Below are positions 8,516 to 17,198 of a DNA stretch of 64,000 bases, piece after piece; position 1 is the first letter of the stretch; every line of letters begins with the position of its first letter. The notes beneath the pieces are model-generated. The model saw only the letters and a program-made list of their open reading frames with translations, was not told the origin of the DNA and did no database searches. Position numbers and translations under genes: made by a program. The DNA comes from Colwellia sp. RSH04 (GTDB lineage: Bacteria; Pseudomonadota; Gammaproteobacteria; Enterobacterales; Alteromonadaceae): positions 368,743 to 432,742 of the forward strand of contig NZ_QXIO01000004.1 of NCBI RefSeq assembly GCF_003545765.1. The letters run 5' to 3'.

Positions 8516-9376
8516 ATGAATACTGTATTTTTAAATGGTGAATATTTACCTGCTGATAAAGCCCTTATTTCCCCAATGGACAGAGGTTTTTTATTTGGCG
8601 AAGGTATTTACGAAGTTATACCTAGTTATAGCGGACAATTTATTGGCTTAGCTCCTCATTTAAATCGATTAAATGATGGACTGAAAGCACTTAAAATTAA
8701 AACAAGCTTTACCCTTAAAGATTGGCTCGATATATGTAATCAGTTGATTGAGAAAAACGATGGTGAAAACCTTGCGCTTTATATTCAAGTAACCCGTGGA
8801 TGTTCATTGCAGCGACATCATGCTTACAACAATGATTTAACACCAACGATTTATGCTTTTACCTTTGGAATACCCAATGCGCCTTTGGCAGATAAAAGCC
8901 AAGTAAAAACATATAAGGTATCAACTGATCAAGATTTAAGGTGGCAGCGTTGTAATATAAAATCTACTTCGTTACTTGGAAATGTTATGCATTTTCAAAA
9001 AAGCGTCGAGGAAAGTACTCAAGAAACTATTCTATTCAATAGTAAGAATGAGTTAACCGAAGCGAGTGCTAGTAATGTTTTTATCGTAAAAAACAAGGTG
9101 ATTATTACCCCTCATCTTGATCATCAGATATTACCCGGTGTAACCCGTTTTATATTGTTAGATATACTCAAAAAATACTGTGAATATGCCGTAGAAGAAC
9201 GTGTTGTCTCTTATGATGAAGTAATTAATGCCGATGAAGTGTGGTTAACAAGTTCAACCAAAGAAGTTGCGCCGGTAGTTGCTATAGCAAATAAGGAAGT
9301 GGGTAGTGGCCGAGTGGGTGAGTTATGGCTTGCAGCACAAACATTGTTTTCTCAATATAAAGGTCACTATGAATAA
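8516..9376 (+). CDS. D-amino-acid transaminase (fold-type IV, PLP)
   Basis: Class IV PLP aminotransferase, 286 residues. K149 in NIKSTSLLGN is the Schiff-base lysine, and E182 in LTEASASNVF is the conserved PLP-ring glutamate. The substrate-carboxylate trap of D-alanine transaminases is visible as Y32 (GIYEV) and R100-x-H102 in RGCSLQRHH. This favours D-amino acids over the branched-chain enzymes of the same fold. Reaction: D-alanine + 2-oxoglutarate to pyruvate + D-glutamate. It begins one base after the DUF4392 stop, with AGAGAA upstream. The context suggests it turns D-Ala nitrogen into D-Glu for cyclisation. Confidence 0.88.
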   Translation: MNTVFLNGEYLPADKALISPMDRGFLFGEGIYEVIPSYSGQFIGLAPHLNRLNDGLKALKIKTSFTLKDWLDICNQLIEKNDGENLALYIQVTRGCSLQRHHAYNNDLTPTIYAFTFGIPNAPLADKSQVKTYKVSTDQDLRWQRCNIKSTSLLGNVMHFQKSVEESTQETILFNSKNELTEASASNVFIVKNKVIITPHLDHQILPGVTRFILLDILKKYCEYAVEERVVSYDEVINADEVWLTSSTKEVAPVVAIANKEVGSGRVGELWLAAQTLFSQYKGHYE

Positions 9377-9461
9377 TTATAGTGTTTCAGTTAACTTAAT
9401 TAATATTTACACAATAAAAGCGGGTCCAATTCAAGTTAACGTTCTAAAACGAATAAAGGTA

Positions 9462-10028
9462 ATGAATACGATGAAAAAATTGATGTGCTTGATAACTATA
9501 CTATTTTTATCCGCCTGCTCTGTAACTCAAGATCACGCCAAAAATGAAGCTGAAGCTGAAGTTCAAATTCAAGTTAAAACTTCAAATAAAATAATGTCAT
9601 CCGCTTTACAGTGGGAAAACAAAGGTTACCGAATAGGAATGTCAGAGCAATGTATGAACTGGACAAGAGAAGTTCTTATGGCTGCATGTGGGTCTAAATT
9701 TAACGCTTTACAAACCCAAAACCCATGGGATAAAGAGCTCTTAGGTATTAACGATAAACTACTTCCAGAGCATGCAGACTCGTTAGCTAGCAATGAGTTT
9801 GGCATAAATATATCACGCGTTGATGAGACCATAGCCGGGGATCTTATTTTTTTAAAAAACACCTATGGTAATTGGCAGCCTGGGGTTATTACTCATGTCG
9901 GCATTGCAACGGGAAATAATCGTTATATTCATAGAATGACATCAAATAAAGGCATTGTAAAAATACAAGAAATACCTTTAAACGATTTTTCTGGTGCTAT
10001 TCGACTTGATAAAAAATTCTGTCAATAA
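9462..10028 (+). CDS. NlpC/P60-like lipoprotein (putative cell-wall endopeptidase)
   Basis: A 188-residue lipoprotein. The signal sequence ends in the lipobox LSAC (C19), followed by a short Glu/Ala-rich linker. The C-terminal domain has a Cys-His-His set: C64 in EQCMNWTRE, H145 in ITHVGIATG and H157 in YIHRMT, plus GDLIF. This resembles NlpC/P60 peptidases, which cut gamma-D-Glu-diaminopimelate bonds. The frame is open upstream into the transaminase gene, but the lipobox and AAAGG at 9455-9459 support a start at 9462 or 9471. Family assignment is by motif only and divergent. Confidence 0.65.
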   Translation: MNTMKKLMCLITILFLSACSVTQDHAKNEAEAEVQIQVKTSNKIMSSALQWENKGYRIGMSEQCMNWTREVLMAACGSKFNALQTQNPWDKELLGINDKLLPEHADSLASNEFGINISRVDETIAGDLIFLKNTYGNWQPGVITHVGIATGNNRYIHRMTSNKGIVKIQEIPLNDFSGAIRLDKKFCQ

Positions 10029-10090
10029 TGAGTATATGAAATCTGGCATATCAATTTAGATACGTAATCTTATATAAATAGGAATTAAAA

Positions 10091-11281
10091 ATGATTAAAC
10101 AACATTGCCAGAAAATTCTTGATCAAATACCAAGTCACCGCCTACTTGCCTTAGACATACTCCGAGGCCTAACTATAACTGCAATGATTTTAGTAAATAA
10201 TCCTGGGAGTTGGTCTTATATGTACTGGCCTCTAAAGCATGCTCAATGGCATGGTCTCACCCCCACGGATCTAATATTCCCATTTTTTATTTTTATTATT
10301 GGTATATCTATAACGCTGTCAGCTAACTCACAGCTCAACAAAGGTATTAAAAAAACTGAAATAGTCAAAGCAGGTGTGATTCGAACCTTAAAACTCATTT
10401 TGCTAGGCTGGTTTTTAGCCCTGTTTTACTACAATTTTCGTGACCCAAGCTTTAACTGGATTGAAGAACGTTTCTTCGATATACGTATTATGGGAGTCTT
10501 GCAGCGTATAGGTTTGGTATATTTAATTACCTTGTGTTGTTTTATGTACCTTAAACCTAGATTCTTATGGGTTACTTTTGTTGGTGTGCTAGTGAGTTAC
10601 ACAGCGCTAATGCTTTACCTACCTTATAAACTGCCAAGTGGCGAAGTACAGCAAGGGCTATGGCTTTACGGTAATAACGCTAGCGCTTGGTTGGATAACC
10701 TGCTACTGGGGGACAATCATGTCTATTTCGCAAAAGCAACTCCCTTACCATTTGACCCTGAAGGTATTTTATCCACCTTACCCGCCATTGGTACAGCGTT
10801 ATCAGGGGTATTATTTGGTCTTTATTTATCCGCAGAGAAAAACCTAATTAAGCAATTAAAAACCGTTTGTATTGTCGGTATCTGCTTGATTACTTGTAGT
10901 TATATAGCAACATCAATCATTCCTATTAATAAAGCATTATGGACACCTAGTTATGTACTTTTGAGTACAGGGCTAGCAATGCTGAGTTATGCCTTTTGTA
11001 GTTATGTGCTAGATATTCGTAAAATTCAATTATGGAGTGCTCCTTTTATCGTATTTGGGATTAACGCTATCTTATTTTTTATGTTTGCAGGTATTATAGC
11101 TCGTCTTTTATTGATGATTACACTTAAGGGTAGTAGCTTAAAATCAGTGATTTTTACTGACGCTTTACAGCCTTTATTCGGCAACTATTTTGGCTCATTT
11201 GTATTCTCATTATTATTTTTAGTCATTTCTTACATTGCTATGTTTAGTTGTTACAAACGACGAGTGTTTTGGAAAGTTTAG
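10091..11281 (+). CDS. NagX/HGSNAT-like membrane acyltransferase (DUF5009 type)
   Basis: Inner-membrane protein of 396 residues with about ten hydrophobic segments. The N-terminus has LDILRG (21-26), MILVNNPG and HGLTPTDLIFPFF (54-66), the signature of bacterial NagX and of eukaryotic heparan-alpha-glucosaminide N-acetyltransferase. Homologues are thought to acetylate amino sugars across the membrane and often lie in chitin or amino-sugar clusters. AGGA sits 8 bases before the ATG. Beside peptidoglycan-peptide genes, an amino-sugar substrate from cell wall would fit, but this is inference. Confidence 0.8.
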   Translation: MIKQHCQKILDQIPSHRLLALDILRGLTITAMILVNNPGSWSYMYWPLKHAQWHGLTPTDLIFPFFIFIIGISITLSANSQLNKGIKKTEIVKAGVIRTLKLILLGWFLALFYYNFRDPSFNWIEERFFDIRIMGVLQRIGLVYLITLCCFMYLKPRFLWVTFVGVLVSYTALMLYLPYKLPSGEVQQGLWLYGNNASAWLDNLLLGDNHVYFAKATPLPFDPEGILSTLPAIGTALSGVLFGLYLSAEKNLIKQLKTVCIVGICLITCSYIATSIIPINKALWTPSYVLLSTGLAMLSYAFCSYVLDIRKIQLWSAPFIVFGINAILFFMFAGIIARLLLMITLKGSSLKSVIFTDALQPLFGNYFGSFVFSLLFLVISYIAMFSCYKRRVFWKV

Positions 11282-11306
11282 CTAAAGCTTCAGAAAGCCA
11301 AAATAG

Positions 11307-11357
11307 TTATTTAAAGAGAATAGAGATAACTATAAATTATCTTTTCTCTTTAAATAA
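11307..11357 (+). terminator. Long hairpin after the NagX-like gene
   Basis: A perfect 14-bp inverted repeat TTATTTAAAGAGAA/TTCTCTTTAAATAA encloses a second 6-bp stem (AGATAA at 11324, TTATCT at 11337). Total stem is about 20 bp with a small bulge. It lies 26 bases after the stop. There is no long U-tract, so it may be a terminator or a 3'-end stabiliser. Confidence 0.5.
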
Positions 11358-11550
11358 ATAGGATGAGTATTTTCTTGTTTTATCCTCACTAAAATTTAAT
11401 TGATTTAAGCTTGGCAAGGGACAATAATGGGACATTGCTTCAGCTAACTTGAATTATGTAGAATTAGCTCAAGTTATATGAAAGCAGCGAAGTCCAAAGG
11501 ACTAAAAGAAAAGGCCATTATTTTACAATACCCTAGAAAGTTTAGAAATT

Positions 11551-11599
11551 GCCCCTCCGGAGGGCGAGGCCGCAGGTTCGACTCCTGCAGGGTGGGCCA
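11551..11599 (+). other. tRNA 3'-half-like remnant
   Basis: A T-arm is clear: stem GCAGG/CCTGC around loop TTCGACT at 11572-11588, then AGGGTGG, G and CCA. It is preceded by a GC-rich hairpin (palindrome CTCCGGAG) like the long variable arm of a Ser/Leu/Sec-type tRNA. No matching 5' acceptor strand, D-arm or anticodon arm can be found in the preceding 270 bases, so it is not a complete tRNA. It could be a leftover attachment site or a decayed gene. The rest of the 11358-11550 gap shows no gene. Confidence 0.5.
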
Positions 11600-11610
11600 T
11601 TTATTTAACT

Positions 11611-12360
11611 TTATTGCTTTTTATATCGCTCGATAATCTGCTGATATTCACGATCAGCTTTTAACTCTACTAAAGCATTATTTAACTTTTCTACAATTTC
11701 ATCAGGTACATTATTATTTAACGCCAGATAATTACCTTGGGTGTCAGGTATTTTAACCACAGGGGTAACTAAAGAAATATCACTGCCTCTTTCAGATAAC
11801 ATATAAGGAATAACAATATCTGAGCCCAGTATTAAATCAACTTTCCCCATTAAGAAAGGTTTAATATATTCAGCATTATAGCTAAATAAAATAAGATTTT
11901 TATTTAGCTCAAATCCTAAATCTTGAAACACTTTTTGATAAATGTCTCCTCGCACTACAGCAACTAAATATTGTTTGGCATCTTCAATAGTCTTAACTGT
12001 TACATCTTCACGATTGCTTAATTTATAAAGGAAGCCTTTGCCTGATGCTAAAGGGCCAACCCACTTAAACAGTTTTTCTCTTTCTGGGGTTCTTGCTGTC
12101 GACATTAAGCCAGCATTAGATTGAGATAACGTTGTTTTATATGAACGAACCCAAGGATATATGTTGAAGTTAGCACTGATGTTAGAACGCTTTAATATCG
12201 CTTTTACAATGTCGATATTAATACCAACTATATCATTGCTTTCACTATAAAAGTTATATGGTAACATCGGCTCAGTATTAATATTAAGGTGATAATCATT
12301 AGCTTGGCTTAGCCAACTAAAAAACAAAAAAAATAACCAAATAAATTTTTTACAGTGCAT
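11611..12360 (-). CDS. Periplasmic solute-binding protein, SBP_bac_3-like
   Basis: A 249-residue protein with a signal peptide ending near SQA (about residue 20). The body has the family 3 type II periplasmic-binding layout: PYNFY...GINIDIVKAIL near the N-terminus, a middle GLMSTARTPEREKLFKWVGP stretch, and a C-terminal end LNNALVELKADREYQQIIERY. These usually bind amino acids or small polar compounds. No permease or ATPase lies next to it, so it may be an orphan binding or sensory protein, as is common in Alteromonadales. Ligand unknown. Confidence 0.8.
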   Translation of the reverse strand: MHCKKFIWLFFLFFSWLSQANDYHLNINTEPMLPYNFYSESNDIVGINIDIVKAILKRSNISANFNIYPWVRSYKTTLSQSNAGLMSTARTPEREKLFKWVGPLASGKGFLYKLSNREDVTVKTIEDAKQYLVAVVRGDIYQKVFQDLGFELNKNLILFSYNAEYIKPFLMGKVDLILGSDIVIPYMLSERGSDISLVTPVVKIPDTQGNYLALNNNVPDEIVEKLNNALVELKADREYQQIIERYKKQ

Positions 12361-12472
12361 AACTACTTACGACATGAGGATGTCGACCAAACAAAATTGA
12401 CAAAATATTTATTGTTAGTATAGCCACAAATGAATGTGGAGGATGAAATAAGTTTTACTTTTATTTATAACT

Positions 12473-12510
12473 AGGGCGTGTTTATCTTTGTTTAATCATT
12501 CAGCTGAGAG
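12473..12510 (+). repeat. 38-bp dispersed repeat, copy 1
   Basis: Begins AGGGCGTGTTTATCTTTG and ends AGCTGAGAG. It matches copy 2 at 23649-23686 in 37 of 38 positions. Both copies are intergenic, and a run of C followed by T comes after each. Origin unknown; it could be the terminus of a lost insertion sequence. Confidence 0.75.
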
Positions 12511-12582
12511 ATTCCCCCCTTTTTTAACGCAAAGGAAAAATTAACCCCCAGCCCTAACATGCTGTTAATGATTGTAAGTCAC

Positions 12583-13893
12583 TTAAAAATAATATCTTAA
12601 ACTGGCATAAATACTTAGCGGTGACGCACCAAATTCAGAGTTAACATGTAATTTCGGTTGTTGATTTTCCAGACTGTATTGCATCTTATCACCATGAGTT
12701 AAATATACGCCAAAGTCAGAATATAAATTATCTGTCCAACTAGTTTCACTACTGATATTAATGAAGATAGAGCTGTCATTTATATTATAAAATGCACTGG
12801 TGTTGATCGACATCAATGGTGAATAAATCCATGATATTGCTGGAATAACATAATGTTGACCTAATAAAAAAACACCCGCTTTTTGATAAGGTGCTTGTTG
12901 TGTAAGCGCTTGATACTTTTCAGTACTTTTACTACCTGCGCCGTTATAATGATACTCAAGCATAATAATAACATCTTCATTTATCGCATAGTCTGAACCA
13001 ATAGAAGTGCGCCAATAATTATTAGCATAAGGTTTTGAGGGTAGGGGAGGTTGTTGGTGTTTTTCTAGTTTATTGCCTGTTTGCTTTTGGTTCCAGTTCA
13101 TATAAGCCGTTTCAAACCAAAAACCAAAATCACCAATGGCACGTTCAAGTCCTCCACCTATTAACCATGCTTCATCAAGTGCAATAGCGATTAGTTCAAT
13201 ATCGTTACCCGCAATAGCGTTTTTAGTACGTAAAAATGCGGCGCTATTTTGTTTTTGATCCTTTTCACCAATAACTAATCCCATATCTAATACAGAAAAG
13301 TCACCAATGTCAGCCTTATACCTTATCGCGTCAATGCCTACTCGATATTCTTGATTTAAGGTTTGAATAGCAAAAGGGATGAATATATCTGTTGGGTTAA
13401 TAAAACGCGAAGAACCAAATGATAAGACTTGTCGGCCTATGGTTAAATCACCATATTTATTACTGTATTGATAATTGAATCGATCTAAGTTTTGTAGAAT
13501 AACCGCGTTATCGCCAACCTCTGTCATTATTGCATCAAAATCTTTAAAGCGATATTGGGTGTTAGCAACACTAATTGTTGCCCCTAAACCACCTGAGCTT
13601 TCAGTAAACTCAGTATTTGAAAAATACAAAGGTTGTATTTCATAATGTAGTTCAAAGTTACCATGTTCTGGTGATATATATGATGCCATTAATCGTAATG
13701 CATTTTGTGATTGCACATTACCCGCAATATCGTAATGATTACTGCTATTATCGATTGATTCAATCGTAATACTGTCTTGAGCGAGAAGGTAACTTTTTAA
13801 ATACCCACTTAGGGTAAAGTTTTCTGAATAACAATTTGCGCTAAAAAACACCACGAAATAAGCAATTGCTAATGATTTTATATCAACCATCAA
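12583..13893 (-). CDS. Outer-membrane beta-barrel protein of the Lol-like ABC operon
   Basis: A 436-residue protein with a signal peptide (hydrophobic stretch then NCYSENF). It has many alternating amphipathic strands and a C-terminal aromatic residue (LRYYF), as in outer-membrane barrels. No plug domain is seen. Its start overlaps the stop of the ATPase gene (ATGA-type), so it is translationally coupled to the ABC genes. No named family is recognised with confidence. It resembles porin-like or export-type barrels found with LolA-like/ABC modules. Probable role: outer-membrane endpoint of the system, by inference. Confidence 0.65.
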   Translation of the reverse strand: MMVDIKSLAIAYFVVFFSANCYSENFTLSGYLKSYLLAQDSITIESIDNSSNHYDIAGNVQSQNALRLMASYISPEHGNFELHYEIQPLYFSNTEFTESSGGLGATISVANTQYRFKDFDAIMTEVGDNAVILQNLDRFNYQYSNKYGDLTIGRQVLSFGSSRFINPTDIFIPFAIQTLNQEYRVGIDAIRYKADIGDFSVLDMGLVIGEKDQKQNSAAFLRTKNAIAGNDIELIAIALDEAWLIGGGLERAIGDFGFWFETAYMNWNQKQTGNKLEKHQQPPLPSKPYANNYWRTSIGSDYAINEDVIIMLEYHYNGAGSKSTEKYQALTQQAPYQKAGVFLLGQHYVIPAISWIYSPLMSINTSAFYNINDSSIFINISSETSWTDNLYSDFGVYLTHGDKMQYSLENQQPKLHVNSEFGASPLSIYASLRYYF

Positions 13894-14630
13894 CTAAAGC
13901 ACTCATCATCAACAATACAGCCATCTTCTAATCGAATAATTCGTTTTGCTCGCTCCATTATTTTCGGATCATGAGTTGAAAAAACAAATGTCATCTTTTG
14001 TTCTTCATTCAATGTTTTCATCATATCAAGCAATTCGATACCTGTTTTTGAATCTAAATTCGCTGTCGGTTCATCTGCCAGTATAATACTAGGCTCTGAT
14101 ACCATTGCTCGGGCAACAGCAACGCGTTGTTGTTGGCCACCAGAAAGCTGTGCAGGGCGTCTGTTTTCTAACCCTTCAAGGCCAACATCATGCATGATAG
14201 CAGATACTCTTTTTGCTCTTTCTTGGGCTGAAATACCTTGCAGTAACATAATATATTCAATATTTTCCTTCGCACTTAAGACGGGTATTAAGTTATACGC
14301 CTGAAAAATAAAACCTATATGATCTCGTCTAAAGTCTGAAAGCTCAGTACCGGTCATTTGGCTGATATGTTTATTATCAAGTAATACTTCACCTGAAGTT
14401 GGGGTATCTAATCCACCAATAAGCTGTAGCAATGTTGATTTACCTGAGCCTGAAGGGCCAATAATAGTGGTAAACTCTCCTTTATTAATGGTTAAGTTAG
14501 CATCGGTTAATGCGTTAACTAAGGTATCCCCTTGACCAAAATGACGGCACAACATCTTCGTTTCAATAACCGTAGTACTATTGACTAAAACATCACGCTT
14601 TTGAGTATTATTTTGAGCTATATTATTCAT
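13890..14630 (-). CDS. ABC transporter ATPase, LolD/MacB type
   Basis: A 246-residue ATPase. Walker A is GPSGSGKST (58-66), Q-loop Q110, signature LSGGQQQ (162-168), Walker B IILADEP (182-188) and a switch histidine in STHDP. It is of the LolD/MacB/FtsE class that partners FtsX-domain permeases, two of which lie immediately upstream in the operon. These systems work by mechanotransmission rather than pumping through a channel. An N-terminal extension of about 20 residues precedes the usual start of the domain. Confidence 0.9.
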   Translation of the reverse strand: MNNIAQNNTQKRDVLVNSTTVIETKMLCRHFGQGDTLVNALTDANLTINKGEFTTIIGPSGSGKSTLLQLIGGLDTPTSGEVLLDNKHISQMTGTELSDFRRDHIGFIFQAYNLIPVLSAKENIEYIMLLQGISAQERAKRVSAIMHDVGLEGLENRRPAQLSGGQQQRVAVARAMVSEPSIILADEPTANLDSKTGIELLDMMKTLNEEQKMTFVFSTHDPKIMERAKRIIRLEDGCIVDDECFS

Positions 14631-14644
14631 AAAATTTGCTCTTA

Positions 14645-15904
14645 TTAAAGTGTTTTTCGCATTGCAAAAGAGGGCTGTAATTTAGCGGCGTGTACTGCTG
14701 GGTATATACATGCCAATATCGTTACTAATAAGGTGGCAAACGCCATTTTTATAAAACTCATGGTATCTAATATTAAGTAAATAGGTTCATTAAGTGTTAA
14801 GCCTGTCATTTCTAAATCGGTGTAATCAATACCCGTTATAGAACCCCAATAACAAACAATAAACGCCAATATTACCCCCAACACGATACTAAGTAAGCCG
14901 ATAAAAAAGCCTTCAAGTAATATTTGTATGAAAAGCTGTTTTGGACGAGTACCTATGGCGAGTAAAATACCAAATTCTGTCTGTCGCTCAAAAATAGACA
15001 TAAACATCGTGTTAATAAGACCCAAACAAACCAACACATATAAAATCGTTGAAACGATCAAAGTAGAATATTCAGTCATCGCCAGCATGCTACTTAGTTG
15101 AGGCACAAGATCTTGCCAAGCAAGAGTTTCTAACTTTTCATTATTTAACGCTTGCCAGAACAAAAGCGTTTTATCATCAGCTTGATTTAAGTTTTGTAGC
15201 CTGAGGGCGATTTCATGAACACCGTTAATACTTAACAACTCTTGAGCTTGGCTTAAATTAATAAACGCCATACCATTATCCATATTTCTTTCATTGAAAC
15301 TGAATATCCCAGACACACGAAATAAGGCTTGTGATAAATCACCACCATGAGCCTGTGAGACTGTAACCACAAGTCTATCACCTAAAGATACTTCGAGTAG
15401 TTCAGCAAGACGTTGACCCAGTAATATTTCACTTTCTTTACCGCTAAGGTATTGGCCATCAACCATCGCTTGTTTTAATTTACTCACCTGAGCTTCTTTA
15501 TCACTGTCAACACCATAAATTATTGCTGCGGCAACATTATCTGATGAAGAGGTCATAGCACCGCTAATCACTCTTGGTGCATATGCTTGAATAGCTTCTG
15601 TTTCGGCTATTTTTGAAAAGAGGGTATGGGTATCTTCAATATATAAATCAATATCATTGGTTGCTCTAAAGCCTTGCTGATGAACTTGTGCTTCACCGAG
15701 AAAAGTTTGCGTTGATATTTTTACCATAGTGCTGACCATGCCGCGTACAAAAGCATCGGTAAACAATATTGCCACTAAGCTACATGAAATAAGCAATACT
15801 GTAAGTAAGGTACGACGAGTATTACGAAAAATACTGCGATTAGCTAAGCGAACAACAATACCTGTTGTTTTATTTTCATCATAGCTAGCGTTATTAATTT
15901 TCAT
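14645..15904 (-). CDS. ABC permease with FtsX domain (LolC/E-MacB type), second of pair
   Basis: A 419-residue protein. It has an N-terminal membrane segment (about 30-52), a large periplasmic MacB_PCD-like domain, then three C-terminal segments containing ERQTEFGILLAIGTRPKQLF, the FtsX-type coupling region. This is LolC/LolE topology. The ATG lies 1 base after the stop of the preceding permease gene. Two different permeases plus one ATPase suggest a heterodimer like LolCDE. However, sequence context (LolA-like partner, outer-membrane barrel) points to a specialised paralogue rather than the essential Lol system. Confidence 0.85.
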   Translation of the reverse strand: MKINNASYDENKTTGIVVRLANRSIFRNTRRTLLTVLLISCSLVAILFTDAFVRGMVSTMVKISTQTFLGEAQVHQQGFRATNDIDLYIEDTHTLFSKIAETEAIQAYAPRVISGAMTSSSDNVAAAIIYGVDSDKEAQVSKLKQAMVDGQYLSGKESEILLGQRLAELLEVSLGDRLVVTVSQAHGGDLSQALFRVSGIFSFNERNMDNGMAFINLSQAQELLSINGVHEIALRLQNLNQADDKTLLFWQALNNEKLETLAWQDLVPQLSSMLAMTEYSTLIVSTILYVLVCLGLINTMFMSIFERQTEFGILLAIGTRPKQLFIQILLEGFFIGLLSIVLGVILAFIVCYWGSITGIDYTDLEMTGLTLNEPIYLILDTMSFIKMAFATLLVTILACIYPAVHAAKLQPSFAMRKTL

Positions 15905-15905
15905 A

Positions 15906-17144
15906 TTAAGTTGCCTGTAGCGCTTTTAATGGTGATATTTGTGCAGCCCTTATTGCTGGGATAAAACTCACCAATAAAGTACTAGCGATGACAACAACGC
16001 TAGGCACTATCACCACATACCAGCTAACTTCCCCCAACATGGTATCAAAAACAATTCCCCCCATATCAATAGGCTCTGGCATAGGAATACCACTAGTCGC
16101 CAACCAATAACAAACAGGTAAAGATAATAACAAGCCGAATAAGCAACTGATTACCGCTAGAATAAGCGATTCAAGTATGATTAAATTAAATAGTGAAAGA
16201 GGGCGCGTACCAATTGCTTTTAGTACACCAAATTCTCGTGTTCGTTCTAATGTCCCCATTAATATCGTGTTAAGTACGCCAATAGACACGATAAAAATAA
16301 TGATCCCCATAGAAACATAGCTACCTTTTTTATCGGCTTGCATACTATTGTAAAAAGACGATTCAACCACTTGCCATGGTGCAACCGTTAATTCGCTAAC
16401 CTCAAGTTGCTTTTGTAATGTTTGTGCAAAGGGTTGAGCTAATTGCTGATGTGCTAAAGTAATAGCTAATTCATGTGCTTGGCTATTTTCACCTTGCCCC
16501 ATAGAGAGAAATTGCTGCATTGCTGGTAAACTCAAATAAACATTCATTTTCTCATAAGAGTTTGCATCACCAACTATCCCTTTAACCAAAAAAATATCGT
16601 TAGCAATCGAGCCATCAATCCCTTGAGAAATTAGTACTAATTCATCACCAACCGTTAAGGCTAAATTATTTGCTAAGCTATATCCAATCATAGCCTCAAA
16701 ATAGCCTTCTTTACTGATATCGCTAGAAATGTATTGCCCTTGTTTTACTTTGCTCTTTAAGCGCGTTGTAAGCGCCTCACGCTTGGTATCTATTCCAATA
16801 ACTTGTGCTGGAAAGGTCTTATTTTTACCATAAGCAAGGGAAGGACCATATATTCTGGGGGTTACGCCAATTACTTGAGGATTGGCTTCAACCTCGGCAA
16901 GTATTGAGTCTAAGTTGTTAATTGTTTTATAAAGCGATGGGCGTTCTAAGTAATTAGTGTGATGAATTTGTACATGACCCGTATGATCTTGAGTAAAAAT
17001 ATTAATGATATTACTGTAGCTACCTTCCGACATAGACAATGTTAAGCACAGTAAAAAAAAACCGCCTCCCATGCTCAATAATGTCAGCAAAGACCGTCTA
17101 CGATTGCGCAATATATTTCTAAAGGCTAATTTAGCAATTAACAC
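15906..17144 (-). CDS. ABC permease with FtsX domain (LolC/E-MacB type), first of pair
   Basis: A 412-residue permease. It has LAFRNILRNRRRSLLT at the N-terminus, then a membrane segment, a periplasmic domain and three C-terminal membrane segments. The coupling motif is RTREFGVLKAIGTRPLSLF. The start codon is GTG. Only one base separates it from the second permease, with which it probably pairs. The family comprises LolC/E, MacB and FtsX, and substrate is not evident from sequence. Confidence 0.85.
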   Translation of the reverse strand: MLIAKLAFRNILRNRRRSLLTLLSMGGGFFLLCLTLSMSEGSYSNIINIFTQDHTGHVQIHHTNYLERPSLYKTINNLDSILAEVEANPQVIGVTPRIYGPSLAYGKNKTFPAQVIGIDTKREALTTRLKSKVKQGQYISSDISKEGYFEAMIGYSLANNLALTVGDELVLISQGIDGSIANDIFLVKGIVGDANSYEKMNVYLSLPAMQQFLSMGQGENSQAHELAITLAHQQLAQPFAQTLQKQLEVSELTVAPWQVVESSFYNSMQADKKGSYVSMGIIIFIVSIGVLNTILMGTLERTREFGVLKAIGTRPLSLFNLIILESLILAVISCLFGLLLSLPVCYWLATSGIPMPEPIDMGGIVFDTMLGEVSWYVVIVPSVVVIASTLLVSFIPAIRAAQISPLKALQAT

Positions 17145-17174
17145 AGCAACTATTCCATGGGTATTAAGTCAACA

Positions 17175-17193
17175 TCAGTTCAGTTCAGTTCAG
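17175..17193 (+). repeat. Short tandem repeat (CAGTT), about four units
   Basis: Nearly four consecutive CAGTT units lie in the 54-base space between the LolA-like gene and the first permease, inside the operon. Unit number could vary by slippage. No function is evident. Confidence 0.6.
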
Positions 17194-17198
17194 TAAAG

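Noticed and set aside
11551..11599. Complete tRNA gene
   Set aside because: T-arm and CCA are present but no acceptor 5' strand, D-arm or anticodon arm fits the upstream sequence.
17175..17193. CRISPR or long tandem array
   Set aside because: Only about four 5-base units; no spacer structure. No CRISPR array was seen anywhere in the window.
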